A stretch of 64,000 nt of DNA from Methylophilus sp. 5. GTDB taxonomy: Bacteria; Pseudomonadota; Gammaproteobacteria; Burkholderiales; Methylophilaceae. Below are positions 17,784 to 26,946 of the stretch, piece after piece. The first letter of the stretch is position 1; each line of letters opens with the position of its first letter. The stretch is from the NCBI RefSeq assembly GCF_000515275.1, contig NZ_KI911560.1:1922001-1986000 (forward strand). The letters are read 5' to 3'. Below the pieces are notes generated by a model. That model was not told the DNA's origin and ran no database searches. It worked only from the letters and a program-made list of their open reading frames with translations. The position numbers were made by a program, and so were the translations under genes.

Positions 17784-18590
17784 ATGAGTAGCCTGATTTA
17801 TCCTGATCAACAAAACGACGCTGTCTTGTGGCGGGCTGTCATTGTCTCGCTGGGCTTGCATGCCTTGGTGGTGGCGTTTTATCCGAGCTTGAGCCAGATT
17901 CAGTTACCCAAGATGCCGGAACGGCTGGAGATTGAATTTTTCTCCATCAAGGCGGCGGCGCCCAGTGTGCAGCCAGTGACACCGCCAACGGAAACACCAA
18001 AATCACTCGACCCACCGCAGTCGGTGCCTACTCCAGTGGTGAAGCCACAAACGCCGGTAGAAACCCCTAAACAGGTATTGGCCGCCCCTAGCAACCAGGT
18101 GTCAGATTACAAGGTGCCAGAGCAAGTAGCGCCTGCCAAAGCTGAATCTGCACCGGTGAGCCCGGCAGCAGTGGCACCAAGCGTCAGCGCAGAAAGCTCA
18201 CCACATCCCGCCGCAGAATCGACGGCAAAGGAGAGTCGTCCCAGCATCGCAGCGAGTGCCACCACGACGAAAGAGTCTGATGAACTGACCGACAGTGATA
18301 CTGATGCCTGGGGAGACTATGGCGAACAGTTGCGCACGTTGGTGAGCAAAAGCAAGCAATATCCGGCGATTGCCATTCGCCGTCATCTTGAAGGTGAGGC
18401 CACGGTGGTTGCCCAGTTTGTGCGTGGTGAGTTGGTGCAAGTGTCACTGGCAGATAGTAGCAAGCATGTGCCACTGGATGAAGAAGCTATGCGCATGGTG
18501 AAAAAAGCCATTGCACAACTCGGCGTGAAAGACAGTTTAAAAAAGAAGAGTTTCAAAATAACAATACCAGTGAATTTTACACTGGAGTGA
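17784..18590 (+). CDS. tonB: TonB energy transducer
   Basis: About 268 residues. N-terminal membrane anchor (LWRAVIVSLGLHALVVAFYP, with the TonB-type SLGLHA), a long Pro/Val/Lys-rich periplasm-spanning region (residues about 55-160), and a C-terminal TonB domain (YPAIAIRRHLEGEATVVAQF, ending ITIPVNFTLE). The ATG at 17784 is 4 nt after exbD; a longer frame from 17649 only reads through exbD. The operon is followed by a strong terminator. Confidence 0.9.
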   Translation: MSSLIYPDQQNDAVLWRAVIVSLGLHALVVAFYPSLSQIQLPKMPERLEIEFFSIKAAAPSVQPVTPPTETPKSLDPPQSVPTPVVKPQTPVETPKQVLAAPSNQVSDYKVPEQVAPAKAESAPVSPAAVAPSVSAESSPHPAAESTAKESRPSIAASATTTKESDELTDSDTDAWGDYGEQLRTLVSKSKQYPAIAIRRHLEGEATVVAQFVRGELVQVSLADSSKHVPLDEEAMRMVKKAIAQLGVKDSLKKKSFKITIPVNFTLE

Positions 18591-18672
18591 TGCACAACGT
18601 TTTCTTGTAGTCAGGCGTCCTCAGAAAGTTAATCCCTCACTTTCTCCAAAATGATGGCGCCTGTTCTCCTAA

Positions 18673-18720
18673 CCCCTGTGGTTTGCCACCCTTCCTCCGG
18701 CAAGCGCAGGGGGTTTTTTT
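18673..18720 (+). terminator. Rho-independent terminator after tonB
   Basis: Stem CCCCTG..TTGCC pairs with GGCAAGCGCAGGGG (internal mismatch), followed by a run of seven T. It ends the exbB-exbD-tonB operon. Confidence 0.8.
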
Positions 18721-18806
18721 AACATGGCGCGGCGCACAGGCGTGACCCTGATTGAGTAGGGTTGCACATGAATGTCGATGCATTTAATTGCAAAGGGCGG
18801 GTACAG

Positions 18807-19445
18807 ATGATTTTTAAGAAAACCAAAGGGTTGCTTGTTGGCTTGGCCGCATTGATCAGTTTTAACGTGGAGGCCAAAATTGAGCAATTTCAGGAAAGTT
18901 ACGCTGGCTATTTGCCGATGGAGTTTACGCTGGATGGCGTGACTTTTCTGGGTGAAACCACTTTTAGCAATGGCAGCTCGACGCTGACGCTTTATTACGA
19001 AGCGTTGAGCCAGTTACAAGACCAGCTATATGTGGTGTTTGGCAGTTACAGCAGAAATCAGGTGCAGACCTCGCAACTGGGGCAGTTTGATTTCTGGTTA
19101 TCCGTGCCAGACCCAATCAACCCAGTCGCCCTGCCAGATCCTGCATTCAGCGATTTGCCGATAGAGGGCAGTTTTCACTATGAAGACATCCTGATGATGC
19201 CGGATGGTCAGCTGGAAGTGTTTTACAGTGAGTATGGCGCACTCAAAGGCTTTGTCAGCCCGCACAACTACCTCACGTTTACGATTGATTGGACAATATA
19301 TACGCGTGACCGGCGCACTTTGGTTCCTGCGCCGTCTAGCCTATGGTTATTTAGCAGCGGTTTATTGTTCATCGGCCTGCTTGAGCTAAGGCGTAAGCGT
19401 TTGCCCCTTGTCTCTGCGAGGGATACAGCGGTTTCGTTTCAATAA
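18807..19445 (+). CDS. Secreted protein with VPxPA/PEP-CTERM-like sorting tail
   Basis: 212 residues. Signal peptide MIFKKTKGLLVGLAALISF cleaved near NVEA, a beta-rich middle of unknown function, and a C-terminal VPAPSSLWLFSSGLLFIGLL followed by basic ELRRKR. This is the tripartite pattern of VPLPA/PEP-CTERM sorting signals, processed by exosortase-type enzymes. The ATG at 18807 is chosen because AAGGGCGGG lies 6 nt upstream and because it starts the signal peptide. No exosortase gene is visible in the window. A second PEP-CTERM protein is at 55652. Confidence 0.75.
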   Translation: MIFKKTKGLLVGLAALISFNVEAKIEQFQESYAGYLPMEFTLDGVTFLGETTFSNGSSTLTLYYEALSQLQDQLYVVFGSYSRNQVQTSQLGQFDFWLSVPDPINPVALPDPAFSDLPIEGSFHYEDILMMPDGQLEVFYSEYGALKGFVSPHNYLTFTIDWTIYTRDRRTLVPAPSSLWLFSSGLLFIGLLELRRKRLPLVSARDTAVSFQ

Positions 19446-19490
19446 ATCGTATTGGTTGATTTCAGCCATGTGGTGGTTGTTATGCGCAGG

Positions 19491-19524
19491 TTTAAAGCGC
19501 GCACAGCTCAAAAACGGCTTTAAA
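19491..19524. promoter_or_regulatory. Inverted repeat upstream of the sigma factor gene
   Basis: TTTAAAGC and GCTTTAAA, 18 nt apart, 31 nt before the FecI-type start. Could be an operator (iron or other metal regulator) or a hairpin; not a recognisable Fur box. Confidence 0.35.
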
Positions 19525-19555
19525 TCGCATGGCATGTATTTTGCGGTAAAGGGGC

Positions 19556-20077
19556 ATGGATAAAACGATGGTTTGGTGTGGCATCAATCTGCAATGGGCG
19601 TATACCGATTTACTCGGTTATATCCGCTTTAAAGTGGCGTGCCCGCATATTGCCAAAGATATCCTGCATGATGCGCTGATTCGTTACACCGTTTCAACCA
19701 GCGCCAACAAAGGCGATGAGCCGCACGCCTATATGCGCAGCATCGCCAAAAACCTGATTGTTGACAGTTATCACCAGGCGCAGCGTTTCGTATCATTGGA
19801 CGCTGATAATGGCCTGCATCGAGAATGGTTGGACACCCCAACCTTATCCGTCGATCAGCTCAATGACATCAAGCAACGGCTCGAAATGATTCAGCTGATA
19901 TTGGAGCAATTGCCTACGCGTTGCCGCCAGGTGTTCTGGATGTATCGCGTGGAAGGGTACACGCAGACCGAAATCGCTGCTGCGCTGGGTATCAGCAAAA
20001 ACATGGTTGAGCGCCACGTGATGCGGGCGATTGTTGATTTAAGCAGCGCACGCGAATTGATTGTGAGTGAAATATGA
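19556..20077 (+). CDS. FecI-type ECF sigma factor
   Basis: 173 residues, two-domain ECF sigma factor. Region 2 spans residues about 15-80 (DILHDALIRYTV, AYMRSIAKNLIVDSYHQ) and region 4 lies in the C-terminal third (LEQLPTRCRQVFWMYRVEGY, QTEIAAALGISKNMVERHVMRA; parts of one helix-turn-helix). AAAGGGG precedes the ATG. The gene overlaps the fecR-like gene by 4 nt and is followed by a TonB receptor with an STN domain, the standard three-gene cell-surface signalling cassette: receptor binds ligand, FecR transmits, sigma factor transcribes the receptor. Confidence 0.9.
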   Translation: MDKTMVWCGINLQWAYTDLLGYIRFKVACPHIAKDILHDALIRYTVSTSANKGDEPHAYMRSIAKNLIVDSYHQAQRFVSLDADNGLHREWLDTPTLSVDQLNDIKQRLEMIQLILEQLPTRCRQVFWMYRVEGYTQTEIAAALGISKNMVERHVMRAIVDLSSARELIVSEI

Positions 20078-21066
20078 TGGGCAGCAAGCATGAAGACGTG
20101 ATCAGGCAAGCTGCCGCGCGCTGGTATGTCCGCATGCGCGAAGCGACTCCAGATGCCCCTGAACGCACGACATTTGAAGTATGGCTACTCTCAGACCGCA
20201 GGCACCGCGCAGCCTATCAGATGATAGAGTCCACCATGGACGACTTCAGCTCTACCGAACGACTCAAAGAACTCTCCAATGCTTTGTCGCAAAAGCTTTA
20301 TTTTGAGCAAACTGCAAAACGCAAAAAAGTCTCCAAGCTTGGCTCAGGCCTGGCTGTGATGCTGCTATGTGTCGGCTTGGGCTTTTTCGGACGCAGCCAA
20401 TATCAGCAATGGCAAACCGCACCGATATCAAGCCAGGTACAAACCACCTCTGTCGCACAAATGATCACGCGCACACTAGACGACGGCTCAGTGGTGACCG
20501 CCAATGCCAACAGCGCGATGGAGATCCTCTATTACCGTCATCAGCGCCTGGTCAAACTCAGCCGAGGCGAAGCCATTTTTGAAGTCACCAAAGACCCGGC
20601 GCGGCCATTTATAGTAGAAACACAGCAAGCCAAAATCACCGTGCTCGGCACCCGCTTTGCCGTCAACCAGCTCAGCAAAAAAGTGCGCATCAGCGTCGAC
20701 CACGGCCGGGTGCAAGTCGCGCGTGCAGATGGTCGTGAGCCCGCACTGATATTGCATGACGGTGAAGTGGCCGAGATTGATGAAACCGCAGCCGTTCACA
20801 AAGTCAACCGCAATGCGGCCGACAGCTTCAGCTTTATCAGCGGCCACATCGTGTTTGACCGTGCCGATATGTTTGAAGTCGCCGATACCTTGTCGCGTTA
20901 CCGTCAGCCAGCGGTCAGCGCAATGTTCTTTGGCGACCACACGCCCAAAGTCAATGCCGTGCTCAAAATAGCAGAGCTCGAAAACTTTATCCAAACCCTG
21001 CCGCAATCCGTGCCAGTGACGCTCAAGCGCAAAGACGACGCGCTGATGATAGAGCCAAACAGGTAA
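20074..21066 (+). CDS. FecR-type transmembrane anti-sigma regulator
   Basis: 330 residues. N-terminal DUF4880-like cytoplasmic part (AARWYVRMREATPDAPERTTFEVWL, in parts), one transmembrane helix (LAVMLLCVGLGFFGRS, residues about 92-108), and a periplasmic FecR domain (TLDDGSVVTANANSAMEI, LVKLSRGEAIFEVTKD, ITVLGTRFAV). The C-terminal part would contact the STN domain of the adjacent receptor. ATGA overlap with the sigma gene. Confidence 0.9.
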   Translation: MMGSKHEDVIRQAAARWYVRMREATPDAPERTTFEVWLLSDRRHRAAYQMIESTMDDFSSTERLKELSNALSQKLYFEQTAKRKKVSKLGSGLAVMLLCVGLGFFGRSQYQQWQTAPISSQVQTTSVAQMITRTLDDGSVVTANANSAMEILYYRHQRLVKLSRGEAIFEVTKDPARPFIVETQQAKITVLGTRFAVNQLSKKVRISVDHGRVQVARADGREPALILHDGEVAEIDETAAVHKVNRNAADSFSFISGHIVFDRADMFEVADTLSRYRQPAVSAMFFGDHTPKVNAVLKIAELENFIQTLPQSVPVTLKRKDDALMIEPNR

Positions 21067-21097
21067 TTCTTTACATTTCTTTTTAAGCCACCCATAT

Positions 21098-21151
21098 CAG
21101 GCATTTTGCCTGTCCGTCAGTTACACCTTTAACAAGACCTGTCACTGACGG
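21098..21151 (+). promoter_or_regulatory. Two tandem hairpins in the leader of the TonB-dependent receptor
   Basis: First hairpin: CAGGCA, 3-nt loop, TGCCTG (21098-21112). Second: a 12-bp stem with one mismatch (left arm 21114-21125 starting CCGTCAGT, right arm 21140-21151 ending ACTGACGG). The second arm ends 7 nt before the ATG at 21159 and covers the bases where the Shine-Dalgarno (ACGGAAA) begins. May be an mRNA-level control or a fecR 3' end. Confidence 0.5.
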
Positions 21152-21158
21152 AAACACC

Positions 21159-24100
21159 ATGCAAAAAGTCACGATAAAAACAGCCGCGCTGGCCGCACTC
21201 ATCAGCCTCAACGCACCGGCAACCCTTTACGCAGAACTCAACACTGCATTGCCCGGCGATCAAGAAGAAAGCTTTGCCATACCGCTCAACCTCGATATGC
21301 CTGCGCAACCACTTGCAGCAGCACTACGTCAGTTCGCCATTCAAAGCAATCTCTCACTTACCGTCGATAGCGCCCTTATCGTCGACAAAAAAGCCCCCGC
21401 CGTTAAAGGCCGACTGACGCGCAAAGAGGCGGTGAAACGATTGCTGGAAGGTAGCGGCTTACAGGGCAAGATAGAAGGCGAAAAGATATTGATTCAACGC
21501 GCGATAAAAGAAGAAAAGCAACAAGCGCTGCAACTGGAAAAGGTAGAAATACGCGCCAAACGTGCTTACGATATAGGCCCCTTGAAAGGCCTTGCCCTCA
21601 CTAAGGAAGAAATTCCCGGTAACGTGCAAAGTATCACTGCTAAAGAGATCAAAGAATCTAAAGCGGTGAGTTTGACTGACTTAATGAACAGCAAGCTGCA
21701 GTCAGTGAACGTTAACGACTACCAAAGCAACCCATTTCAAATGGATGTCACTTATCGCGGCTTTACCGCCAGCCCGCAGTTAGGCACCTCACAAGGGCTC
21801 AGCGTGTTCTTGGATGGTATCCGCGTTAATGAACCGTTTGGTGACGTGGTGAACTGGGACATGATTCCCATGAACGCGCTAAACAGTTTAGATGTGTTCC
21901 CCGGCTCCAACCCACTGTTTGGCTTAGGCACGCTAGGCGGTGCCATCAGCATGAAAACCAAAAGTGGTTTTGATAGCAACGAAGGCACAGTGGAATACCT
22001 CGGTGGCTCTTTCAAGCGCAACCAGTTTCAAGGCTCTGTGGGTGGTAACAACGGCGTCATCGCTGGTTTTGCTGCGGCTAATATTTTTAAAGAAGACGGT
22101 TGGCGCGTGAACTCACCCAGTGAGGTTAACCAGCTTTTTGCTAAAGGTGAATGGCGTAATGACAGTCTACAACTTGGTTTAAGCATGCTGTATGCAGGCA
22201 ACAAGCTTGTAGGTAACGGTTTACTGCCTACTGAAATGGCTAAACAAGATGGTAGCCAGATTTTTACCAGCCCGGACGAAACTAAAAATCGCCTGCTGCA
22301 ATTCCAGCTCAACGGTACGTGGGATGTGAGTGACACGTTCAATATCACTGGGCAAGTTTACAGACGCAAAAGCCGCAGAAATGCCAGCACGGGCGATGTG
22401 AACCAGAACTTTGGCGGCAGTGCAACTAGGAGGCCAAACCCTGGCGAGCAATTATCCAACGGCGTGCCTGACTTTGATGGTGACGGGCTTCCAGATATTG
22501 ACCCAGCCAATGTTATCGGTATCTCAAATGTAGCAGCGCTCTCAGTACCGGATGGTAATGGTGGTCAGTTAGCCGCTATGCTAGATATTAATGGCGAACC
22601 AGAATTTTTTGGGTTTGACTCCAGTGGAAACCTTTTATTAAACCCTGCATTTTCTGGCTATGACTCGTCCTCACCAACTGGTTACGATATAAGTAAGTTG
22701 GTTGTTGGGACAAATGCTAATACCCTAGCAATTGCTGGGCAGTCAGTTGACGCGAATGGCAATCCAGTCTGGACAGTAAGTCCGGAGAATCCAACAACAG
22801 CACCTGCATTCAATCCTGAGTTTTACCAATATGCATTAAATATTTGGCAAAGAAGAGGTTTAGCGGATTATGGTACTGGTCGAACAGATGGACAGTTTTT
22901 TAATCCTCAGGATTTTTCATACCAATACAAAGACACAAGTGGGTTTGTTGTAACAGGATCATCGTACTCTATATTTTCAGTCGACCCTGTTACTGGGCAG
23001 CCATATATTCGTACATTTTCGGGTAGTAACCCTGGTATTAACAAGCCGCTTGGCTTAATTGTCACCGATGCGAATGGCATACCAATAGAGCGCAATGGTG
23101 CTGATTGTAATGGCGGCACTGGATTAGGTACATGTGCTGGGTATGTCGATGGCACGCCAACTGCGCTGATTACCAAAACAGAAATCGATCAGACCACAGA
23201 TGGCGCTTCCCTTCAGCTGAACTGGAATCTGGAAAATCACAAGTTTATGGTGGGCACCTCGATTGATGCAGCCAATGCCAGTTATGAAAGTGGTCAATAT
23301 TTAGGATTGTTTGACAGTAAGCGCAGGGCCTATCTTGACCCTAGCCAAGTGGGCTATGAATTTTATGCTTCTGATCATCGCATTGATTTAAATGACTTTG
23401 CAGGTAACAGCACCACCAAAAGTGTGTATTTCAGTGAAACTTGGACGCCAAAAAAAGAATGGGCATTTACTGCAGCAGGGCGTTTTAATTACACCAATAT
23501 TAAAAACAAACTTGCTACCAATAATACTTTAGGTGTACTTGGCCCGACCGCATTTAAAAACTATTATCAGGATACTGTATTGTGCCCGGATACAAATGGT
23601 GACGGCATATTGGAATTGGATGAGTGCCCGGCCGTGAGTGTTCTGCCGTTCAGCCCAGAGTTGGCACTTGGGCAAGGTGTACTGGGCAAAGGTGAAATTG
23701 AGAAGTTTACCTATCGCTCATTTAACCCTAGTCTGGGCGCGACATGGCAGCCAACAGAAACGCTTAACTTTTATGGTAACTGGAACAAGGGTGCTCGAAC
23801 CCCCAGCGTGATTGAGTTGGGGTGTGCATTTGATGCTACGCCAGTGTATGACAAAGACCCGACGACTGGAGAGCTTATATTCGTAGGCCCTCGCTCTCTT
23901 GCAGAACGACGTTTCTGTAGTTTGCCGAGTACGCTTTCTGGTGACCCTTATTTGAAACAGGTACGTTCCGAGACTATCGAGTTTGGTGGTCGTGGTTATC
24001 TGACGCCCGCGGTCCATTGGAATGCCACTGCTTATCAAACTGATCTCACCGATGATATTTACTTCGTCTCCTTCACTGCTGACCGTAGTTTTTTCCAGAA

Positions 24101-24839
24101 CATTGGCAGCACCCGTCGTCGCGGGATTGAATTAGGGCTACAAGGCCGTGCTGACAAATGGGGATTTAGGCTCAACTATTCCCTGACGGATGCGACATTC
24201 CAAGACCGTTTTACAATGGCCAGCCCTAATAACAGCAGCGCAGGGAATGTTGTTGAAAGAGGTACAGGATATGAACAAATTTCTGTAGCACCTGGTAGCC
24301 GTATTCCGGGCGTACCACTACATAACCTGAATGCCACCATCAGTTATGACATCACGCCAGACTGGACAGTTAGCTTGATTGGTATATTGCACTCAGAAAG
24401 CTTTGTACGTGGTAACGAGAACAATAAACACCAGGTAGGTGCGGAAAGCATACGTTACTACTGTGGCAATGCATCTAGTGCACCTACCGTCATAGAGGGC
24501 ATTCAATATGGAAATAGTACCTGTCAAAGTAGTATACAAAGACCAAGTTTTCGCTATCCCGGTATGGTTCCTGGATATGGAGTATGGAGCTTTAAAACCA
24601 ATTACAAACTCACCAAAAATCTGACAGCCGGTTTAATCGTCAACAATCTTTTTGACCGTGAATATTACAGCGCGGGCCGGTTAGGGATTAACCCATTCTC
24701 GCCATCTATCAATGGTGCGATTGGCCCTGGAGGGTTCAATTACAACAGCAATGACTGGATGGCGAGTACCTTTTTAGCCCCTGGTGCACCTAGGTCGGCA
24801 TTCTTTACACTGACTTATGACTTTGATGTGGGGAAGTAG
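21159..24839 (+). CDS. TonB-dependent outer-membrane receptor with STN signalling domain
   Basis: 1226 residues, much longer than typical receptors of about 700-900. Signal peptide to about residue 24, STN domain (residues about 45-115; LDMPAQPLAAALRQFAIQS), plug (residues about 150-270; DVTYRGFTASPQ, SVFLDGIRVNEPFGDV, GTLGGAISM) and a beta-barrel ending LTYDFDVGK. Extra length lies in large predicted extracellular loops. Two calcium-binding-like loops occur: DFDGDGLPDIDP (about residues 438-449) and DTNGDGILELDE (about 811-822), the second flanked by cysteines as in thrombospondin type 3 or EF-hand loops. Nucleotides 22490-23170 look AT-richer than the rest. Ligand unknown; iron-siderophore, calcium-bridged protein or lanthanide complex are possibilities. 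Confidence 0.92.
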   Translation: MQKVTIKTAALAALISLNAPATLYAELNTALPGDQEESFAIPLNLDMPAQPLAAALRQFAIQSNLSLTVDSALIVDKKAPAVKGRLTRKEAVKRLLEGSGLQGKIEGEKILIQRAIKEEKQQALQLEKVEIRAKRAYDIGPLKGLALTKEEIPGNVQSITAKEIKESKAVSLTDLMNSKLQSVNVNDYQSNPFQMDVTYRGFTASPQLGTSQGLSVFLDGIRVNEPFGDVVNWDMIPMNALNSLDVFPGSNPLFGLGTLGGAISMKTKSGFDSNEGTVEYLGGSFKRNQFQGSVGGNNGVIAGFAAANIFKEDGWRVNSPSEVNQLFAKGEWRNDSLQLGLSMLYAGNKLVGNGLLPTEMAKQDGSQIFTSPDETKNRLLQFQLNGTWDVSDTFNITGQVYRRKSRRNASTGDVNQNFGGSATRRPNPGEQLSNGVPDFDGDGLPDIDPANVIGISNVAALSVPDGNGGQLAAMLDINGEPEFFGFDSSGNLLLNPAFSGYDSSSPTGYDISKLVVGTNANTLAIAGQSVDANGNPVWTVSPENPTTAPAFNPEFYQYALNIWQRRGLADYGTGRTDGQFFNPQDFSYQYKDTSGFVVTGSSYSIFSVDPVTGQPYIRTFSGSNPGINKPLGLIVTDANGIPIERNGADCNGGTGLGTCAGYVDGTPTALITKTEIDQTTDGASLQLNWNLENHKFMVGTSIDAANASYESGQYLGLFDSKRRAYLDPSQVGYEFYASDHRIDLNDFAGNSTTKSVYFSETWTPKKEWAFTAAGRFNYTNIKNKLATNNTLGVLGPTAFKNYYQDTVLCPDTNGDGILELDECPAVSVLPFSPELALGQGVLGKGEIEKFTYRSFNPSLGATWQPTETLNFYGNWNKGARTPSVIELGCAFDATPVYDKDPTTGELIFVGPRSLAERRFCSLPSTLSGDPYLKQVRSETIEFGGRGYLTPAVHWNATAYQTDLTDDIYFVSFTADRSFFQNIGSTRRRGIELGLQGRADKWGFRLNYSLTDATFQDRFTMASPNNSSAGNVVERGTGYEQISVAPGSRIPGVPLHNLNATISYDITPDWTVSLIGILHSESFVRGNENNKHQVGAESIRYYCGNASSAPTVIEGIQYGNSTCQSSIQRPSFRYPGMVPGYGVWSFKTNYKLTKNLTAGLIVNNLFDREYYSAGRLGINPFSPSINGAIGPGGFNYNSNDWMASTFLAPGAPRSAFFTLTYDFDVGK

Positions 24840-25076
24840 AGCCATGGTTATGGCATGTTCGAGAGAAGGATTTTTAGAACAATAATTGGTTTGGAGTGGC
24901 ATTTGTGAACTGCATATGCCTACAGCCATCAGCATTCAGCCTCATTCAAATTAGAACTCACAAGGCGCTAACAGGGTGTGGTGAATTGGTGAAGCAGTAC
25001 GCAGGCAGCCACAAATGCCTGCTCATTTGATACTTGGGGTCAGAGTAAAAATCCCAGACTAGATTAATCAGGGTGG

Positions 25077-25976
25077 TTATAAGTTGCTTTGAATGATCTC
25101 CGCTAACCAATCCATAAAAATCCGTACCCGTTTAGACAAGTTTCGACGGTGAGGAAACAACAATAAAACCGTCATGCTTGGTGCGGTAAATGAGGGCAAT
25201 ATCTCCACCAACTGACCACTGGTCAACAACGCCATGGCGCCTAGCTTGGGCGCTTGCATGATGCCTAGCCCGGCGGCGCAGGCAGCGCGGTAAGCATCGG
25301 TATTATTCACGCAGATGCGGCTGGGCATTTTGATGCGATGGCGTTCTCCATCCAGTTGGTATTCAAACGCATCAAAGCGGTTGTTGCTGCTGGTCTGGTA
25401 GTGAATTAAATAATGTTGCTGTAAATCGTCTATGGTTTTGGGCGTGCCGTATTGGGCGAGGTAAGCCGGGCTGACGAAGTTGCTTTGCTGCATCTCGCCT
25501 ATTTTGCGCATGATCATGCCGGACTCTTCGACTTCGCCGGTTCTGACCACGCAGTCGTAGCCTTCACTGACTAAGTCGACTTTACGGTCTTCGCTGCTGA
25601 TTTCTATATTGAGGTTGGGGTGGCGCTGCAAAAAAGCGGGTAGAGCGGGGATGATCAAATGCCTGGCCATGGGCTGTGACATATTCACCCTGACGATGCC
25701 TGAGACCTGGCTGTCATCGCCTATGAACAAGGTTTCGAGTTCTTCTATCTCACTCAACACGTCTTTGCTTTTTTCGTAAAATAACTGGCCGTCTGGCGTG
25801 AGTTGCACTTTGCGCGTGGTGCGATGAAACAGTTGCGTTTGCAGCTTTGTTTCCAGTTGCTGTATCGCTTGCGACACACTGGCTTTCGGCAGGCCCAGGC
25901 TATCGGCGGCTTTGGTAAAGCTGCACAATTCGGCGACGCGCATGAAGCGTTTCAGGCTTTCGGTGCTATCTATCAT
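25077..25976 (-). CDS. LysR-family transcriptional regulator
   Basis: 299 residues. N-terminal winged helix-turn-helix (FTKAADSLGLPKASVSQAI, residues about 20-40), then a substrate-binding effector domain (SGIVRVNMSQPMARHLIIPAL onward, CVNNTDAYRAACAAGLGI). It belongs to the CrgA/DhcR-like subgroup of LysR regulators. Divergent from the SDR gene at 26089, with a T-N11-A palindrome between them, so it probably controls that gene and itself. Confidence 0.92.
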   Translation of the reverse strand: MIDSTESLKRFMRVAELCSFTKAADSLGLPKASVSQAIQQLETKLQTQLFHRTTRKVQLTPDGQLFYEKSKDVLSEIEELETLFIGDDSQVSGIVRVNMSQPMARHLIIPALPAFLQRHPNLNIEISSEDRKVDLVSEGYDCVVRTGEVEESGMIMRKIGEMQQSNFVSPAYLAQYGTPKTIDDLQQHYLIHYQTSSNNRFDAFEYQLDGERHRIKMPSRICVNNTDAYRAACAAGLGIMQAPKLGAMALLTSGQLVEILPSFTAPSMTVLLLFPHRRNLSKRVRIFMDWLAEIIQSNL

Positions 25977-25987
25977 ATGAGTTTTAT

Positions 25988-26006
25988 TGTTCGTTTATTG
26001 TGAACA
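25988..26006. promoter_or_regulatory. LysR-type operator between divergent genes
   Basis: TGTTC and GAACA separated by 9 nt, containing the T-N11-A core typical of LysR regulators. It is 12 nt upstream of the regulator start and 83 nt upstream of the SDR start. Confidence 0.6.
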
Positions 26007-26088
26007 GTATAATCATTATTTGCTAATTTATCTTTAATTTTAATGCCAATAAACTACGCACATCTTTCATCAACACAGGAGAATGCGC

Positions 26089-26847
26089 ATGGTTAGCAAC
26101 ATTGCATTGATTACAGGTGGTAGCCGCGGATTGGGTAAGAATACAGCGCTGGCGATGGCACGGCAGGGCATCGACGTGGTGCTAACTTACCAAAGCAAGC
26201 AGGCATCTGCACAAGAGGTGGTTGCAGAGATAGAGGCGCTGGGGCGCAAAGCAGTGGTTTTGCAACTGGATGTGGCGCATGTGAACACATTTGCTGCTTT
26301 TGCTGAGCAGTTAAAACAGGCGTTGCAAGCGCATTGGCAAACCGATGCATTTAATTACCTGGTTAACAACGCGGGCACGGGCATTCATGCGCCCTTTGCC
26401 GAGACCACTGAACAGATGTTTGATGACATGGTGAATATTCACCTGAAATCGACCTTCTTTTTAACGCAAACGTTGTTGCCTGTGTTGCGTGATGGGGGCC
26501 GGATTGTAAATATCTCCAGTGGCTTGGCACGGTTTGCCTTGCCTGGGTATAGCGCCTACGCCGCCATGAAAGGTGGCATTGAGGTACTCACGCGTTATAT
26601 GGCTAAAGAGCTGGGTGCACGCCAGATTGCCGTAAATACCGTGGCGCCCGGCGCGATTGAAACTGATTTCGGCCAGGGCCTGGTACGTGATAACAAAGAG
26701 GTTAACGCGTATATTGCCTCACAAACTGCGCTGGGTCGCGTGGGCGTGGCGGATGATATTGGCCCGATGATTGCGAGTTTGTTGTCTGAGAATAACCACT
26801 GGGTGAATGCGCAGCGCATTGAGGTCTCAGGTGGCATGCTCATCTGA
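26089..26847 (+). CDS. Short-chain dehydrogenase/reductase
   Basis: 252 residues, classical SDR. Cofactor motif TGGSRGLG at residues 8-15, NNAG near residue 93, catalytic Ser (ISSG), and Tyr-X3-Lys (YAAMK) near residue 156. The C-terminal part (VAPGAIETDF, GRVGVADDIG, VNAQRIEVSGG) is standard. NAD(P)H-dependent oxidoreductase of unknown substrate. ATG at 26089 is preferred because AGGAG lies 7 nt upstream; the ATG at 26083 is too close to it. Likely regulated by the divergent LysR protein. Confidence 0.9.
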   Translation: MVSNIALITGGSRGLGKNTALAMARQGIDVVLTYQSKQASAQEVVAEIEALGRKAVVLQLDVAHVNTFAAFAEQLKQALQAHWQTDAFNYLVNNAGTGIHAPFAETTEQMFDDMVNIHLKSTFFLTQTLLPVLRDGGRIVNISSGLARFALPGYSAYAAMKGGIEVLTRYMAKELGARQIAVNTVAPGAIETDFGQGLVRDNKEVNAYIASQTALGRVGVADDIGPMIASLLSENNHWVNAQRIEVSGGMLI

Positions 26848-26860
26848 TTGGTCAGTAAGT

Positions 26861-26898
26861 AAAAAAACAGGCAGCGTTTTACGGCTGCCTGTTTTTTA
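26861..26898. terminator. Bidirectional terminator between SDR and higA
   Basis: Stem ACAGGCAGC / GCTGCCTGT (9 bp, 8-nt loop) with A-run on the left and T-run on the right, serving the SDR gene (+) and the convergent higA (-). Confidence 0.85.
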
Positions 26899-26946
26899 AT
26901 TTGTATTTGCTGGTGATAGTGCCGGGTGATTACGCCGTGCAATCTC

